A stretch of DNA of 64,000 bases from Seriola aureovittata. Taxonomy: Eukaryota > Chordata > Actinopteri > Carangiformes > Carangidae. The stretch covers positions 3,349,083 to 3,413,082 of the forward strand of contig NC_079387.1 of assembly GCF_021018895.1 (NCBI RefSeq), written 5' to 3'. The stretch's first letter is position 1, and every line of letters begins with the position of its first letter. Of this stretch, positions 63,771 to 64,000 are shown in pieces. A program made the position numbers and the translations under genes. A model generated the notes under the pieces. It was given only the letters and a program-made list of their open reading frames with translations. It did not search any database and was not told the DNA's origin.

Positions 63771-63935
63771 AAGACACAAGTGATCTGGGATGCGCCCATG
63801 GTTCAACTGGTAGAGCGCGTACCACTTAGGCTCATGTCATCCCGTCTCTTCCCCAACTTTCCTGTCACTCTCTCGCTGTCCCTATCTAAATTAAAAAACG
63901 CCCAAAAAATAATAATAAAAGACACAAGTGATCTG
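63771..63935 (+). mobile_element. tRNA-derived fish SINE with 17-bp target-site duplications, internally deleted
   Basis: A 17-bp direct repeat (AAGACACAAGTGATCTG) stands at 63771-63787 and 63919-63935 and brackets a 131-bp insert. The insert starts with a tRNA-like head containing a perfect polymerase III A box (TGGTTCAACTGG, 63799-63810) followed by TAGAGCGCGT. The tRNA part then stops short: there is no B box. It passes directly into the family's unrelated body (CATGTCATCCCGTCTCTTCC, TTTCCTGTCACTCTC, GCTGTCCCTATCTAA) and an A-rich tail ending in AAT repeats. This arrangement matches an abundant percomorph SINE whose full copies have about 70 more bases between the A box and the body. Perfect duplications suggest a fairly recent insertion. 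Confidence 0.88.
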
Positions 63936-64000
63936 TGCAGCTAGTCCTCATGTTTGAGAAGCTGTTTTCTTGATGAATAACTTTATAAGAATTGTTTAGT

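Larger units (their letters stand above)
60811..64000 (-). other. part of the prox1 intron upstream of the 36-codon exon
   Basis: Sequence before the TTTTCAG acceptor at 60811, running off the window. It contains no frame resembling the long serine/glutamine-rich N-terminal exon of PROX1, so that exon lies beyond 64000. It holds a fragment of a fish LINE/SINE tail (61262-61335), a degenerate hAT-like element start (62332-62500), a (CA)n array (63034-63092) and a SINE with target-site duplications (63788-63918). The rest shows nothing recognisable. Confidence 0.8.

Noticed and set aside
63788..63860. tRNA gene suggested by the A box and tRNA-like start
   Set aside because: No B box, no closing acceptor stem, SINE body follows and target duplications flank it.

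Overview
This is vertebrate nuclear DNA, almost certainly from a ray-finned (percomorph-like) fish. It is AT-rich and gene-poor. It carries very many long (GT)n/(CA)n arrays and remnants of repeat families typical of fish: a tRNA-derived SINE, an L2/CR1-type LINE end, a Tc1-like transposase scrap, and hAT-like MITEs of the 'GGGCTGCAACTAA' and 'CAGTGGTGGAAGAAGTA' types. There are no operons, no CRISPR array and no bacterial-style genes. Nearly all open frames longer than 60 codons are translated microsatellites, purine-rich tracts or chance frames.

One real protein-coding gene is visible, on the minus strand: the last three coding exons of a PROX1-type homeo-prospero transcription factor. They lie at 60810-60703 (36 codons), 51657-51463 (65 codons) and 37592-37407 (61 codons plus stop). 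All junctions are phase 0 with good U2-type splice sites, and together they give the complete 162-residue C-terminal homeo-prospero domain. The large upstream exon with the start codon must lie beyond 64000. I cannot settle prox1a versus prox1b; a few substitutions in a normally very constant region hint at the more divergent copy.

Layout. Positions 1 to about 35500 are the downstream flank, a gene desert as expected beside a developmental regulator. It holds microsatellites, old transposons (4949-5336, 6911-7188, 15420-15642, 16305-16482, 19331-19870, 26470-26805) and several repeat-free, ATTA-rich blocks that are candidate conserved non-coding elements. About 35500-37406 is the probable 3' UTR and its surroundings. 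Introns of 13,870 bp (37593-51462) and 9,045 bp (51658-60702) follow, then part of the intron before the 36-codon exon (60811-64000). The 13.9-kb intron is unusually dense in GT/CA arrays, often in inverted pairs, and contains a Tc1 remnant. The 9-kb intron contains the best repeat-free regulatory-looking DNA (about 55690-58080).

The clearest mobile-element structures are a 131-bp SINE at 63788-63918 with 17-bp perfect target-site duplications and a 223-bp MITE at 15420-15642 with an 8-bp perfect duplication. No undescribed coding system was found. The points most worth a second look are the intronic GT/CA inverted pairs, the candidate regulatory blocks and the transposon structures.
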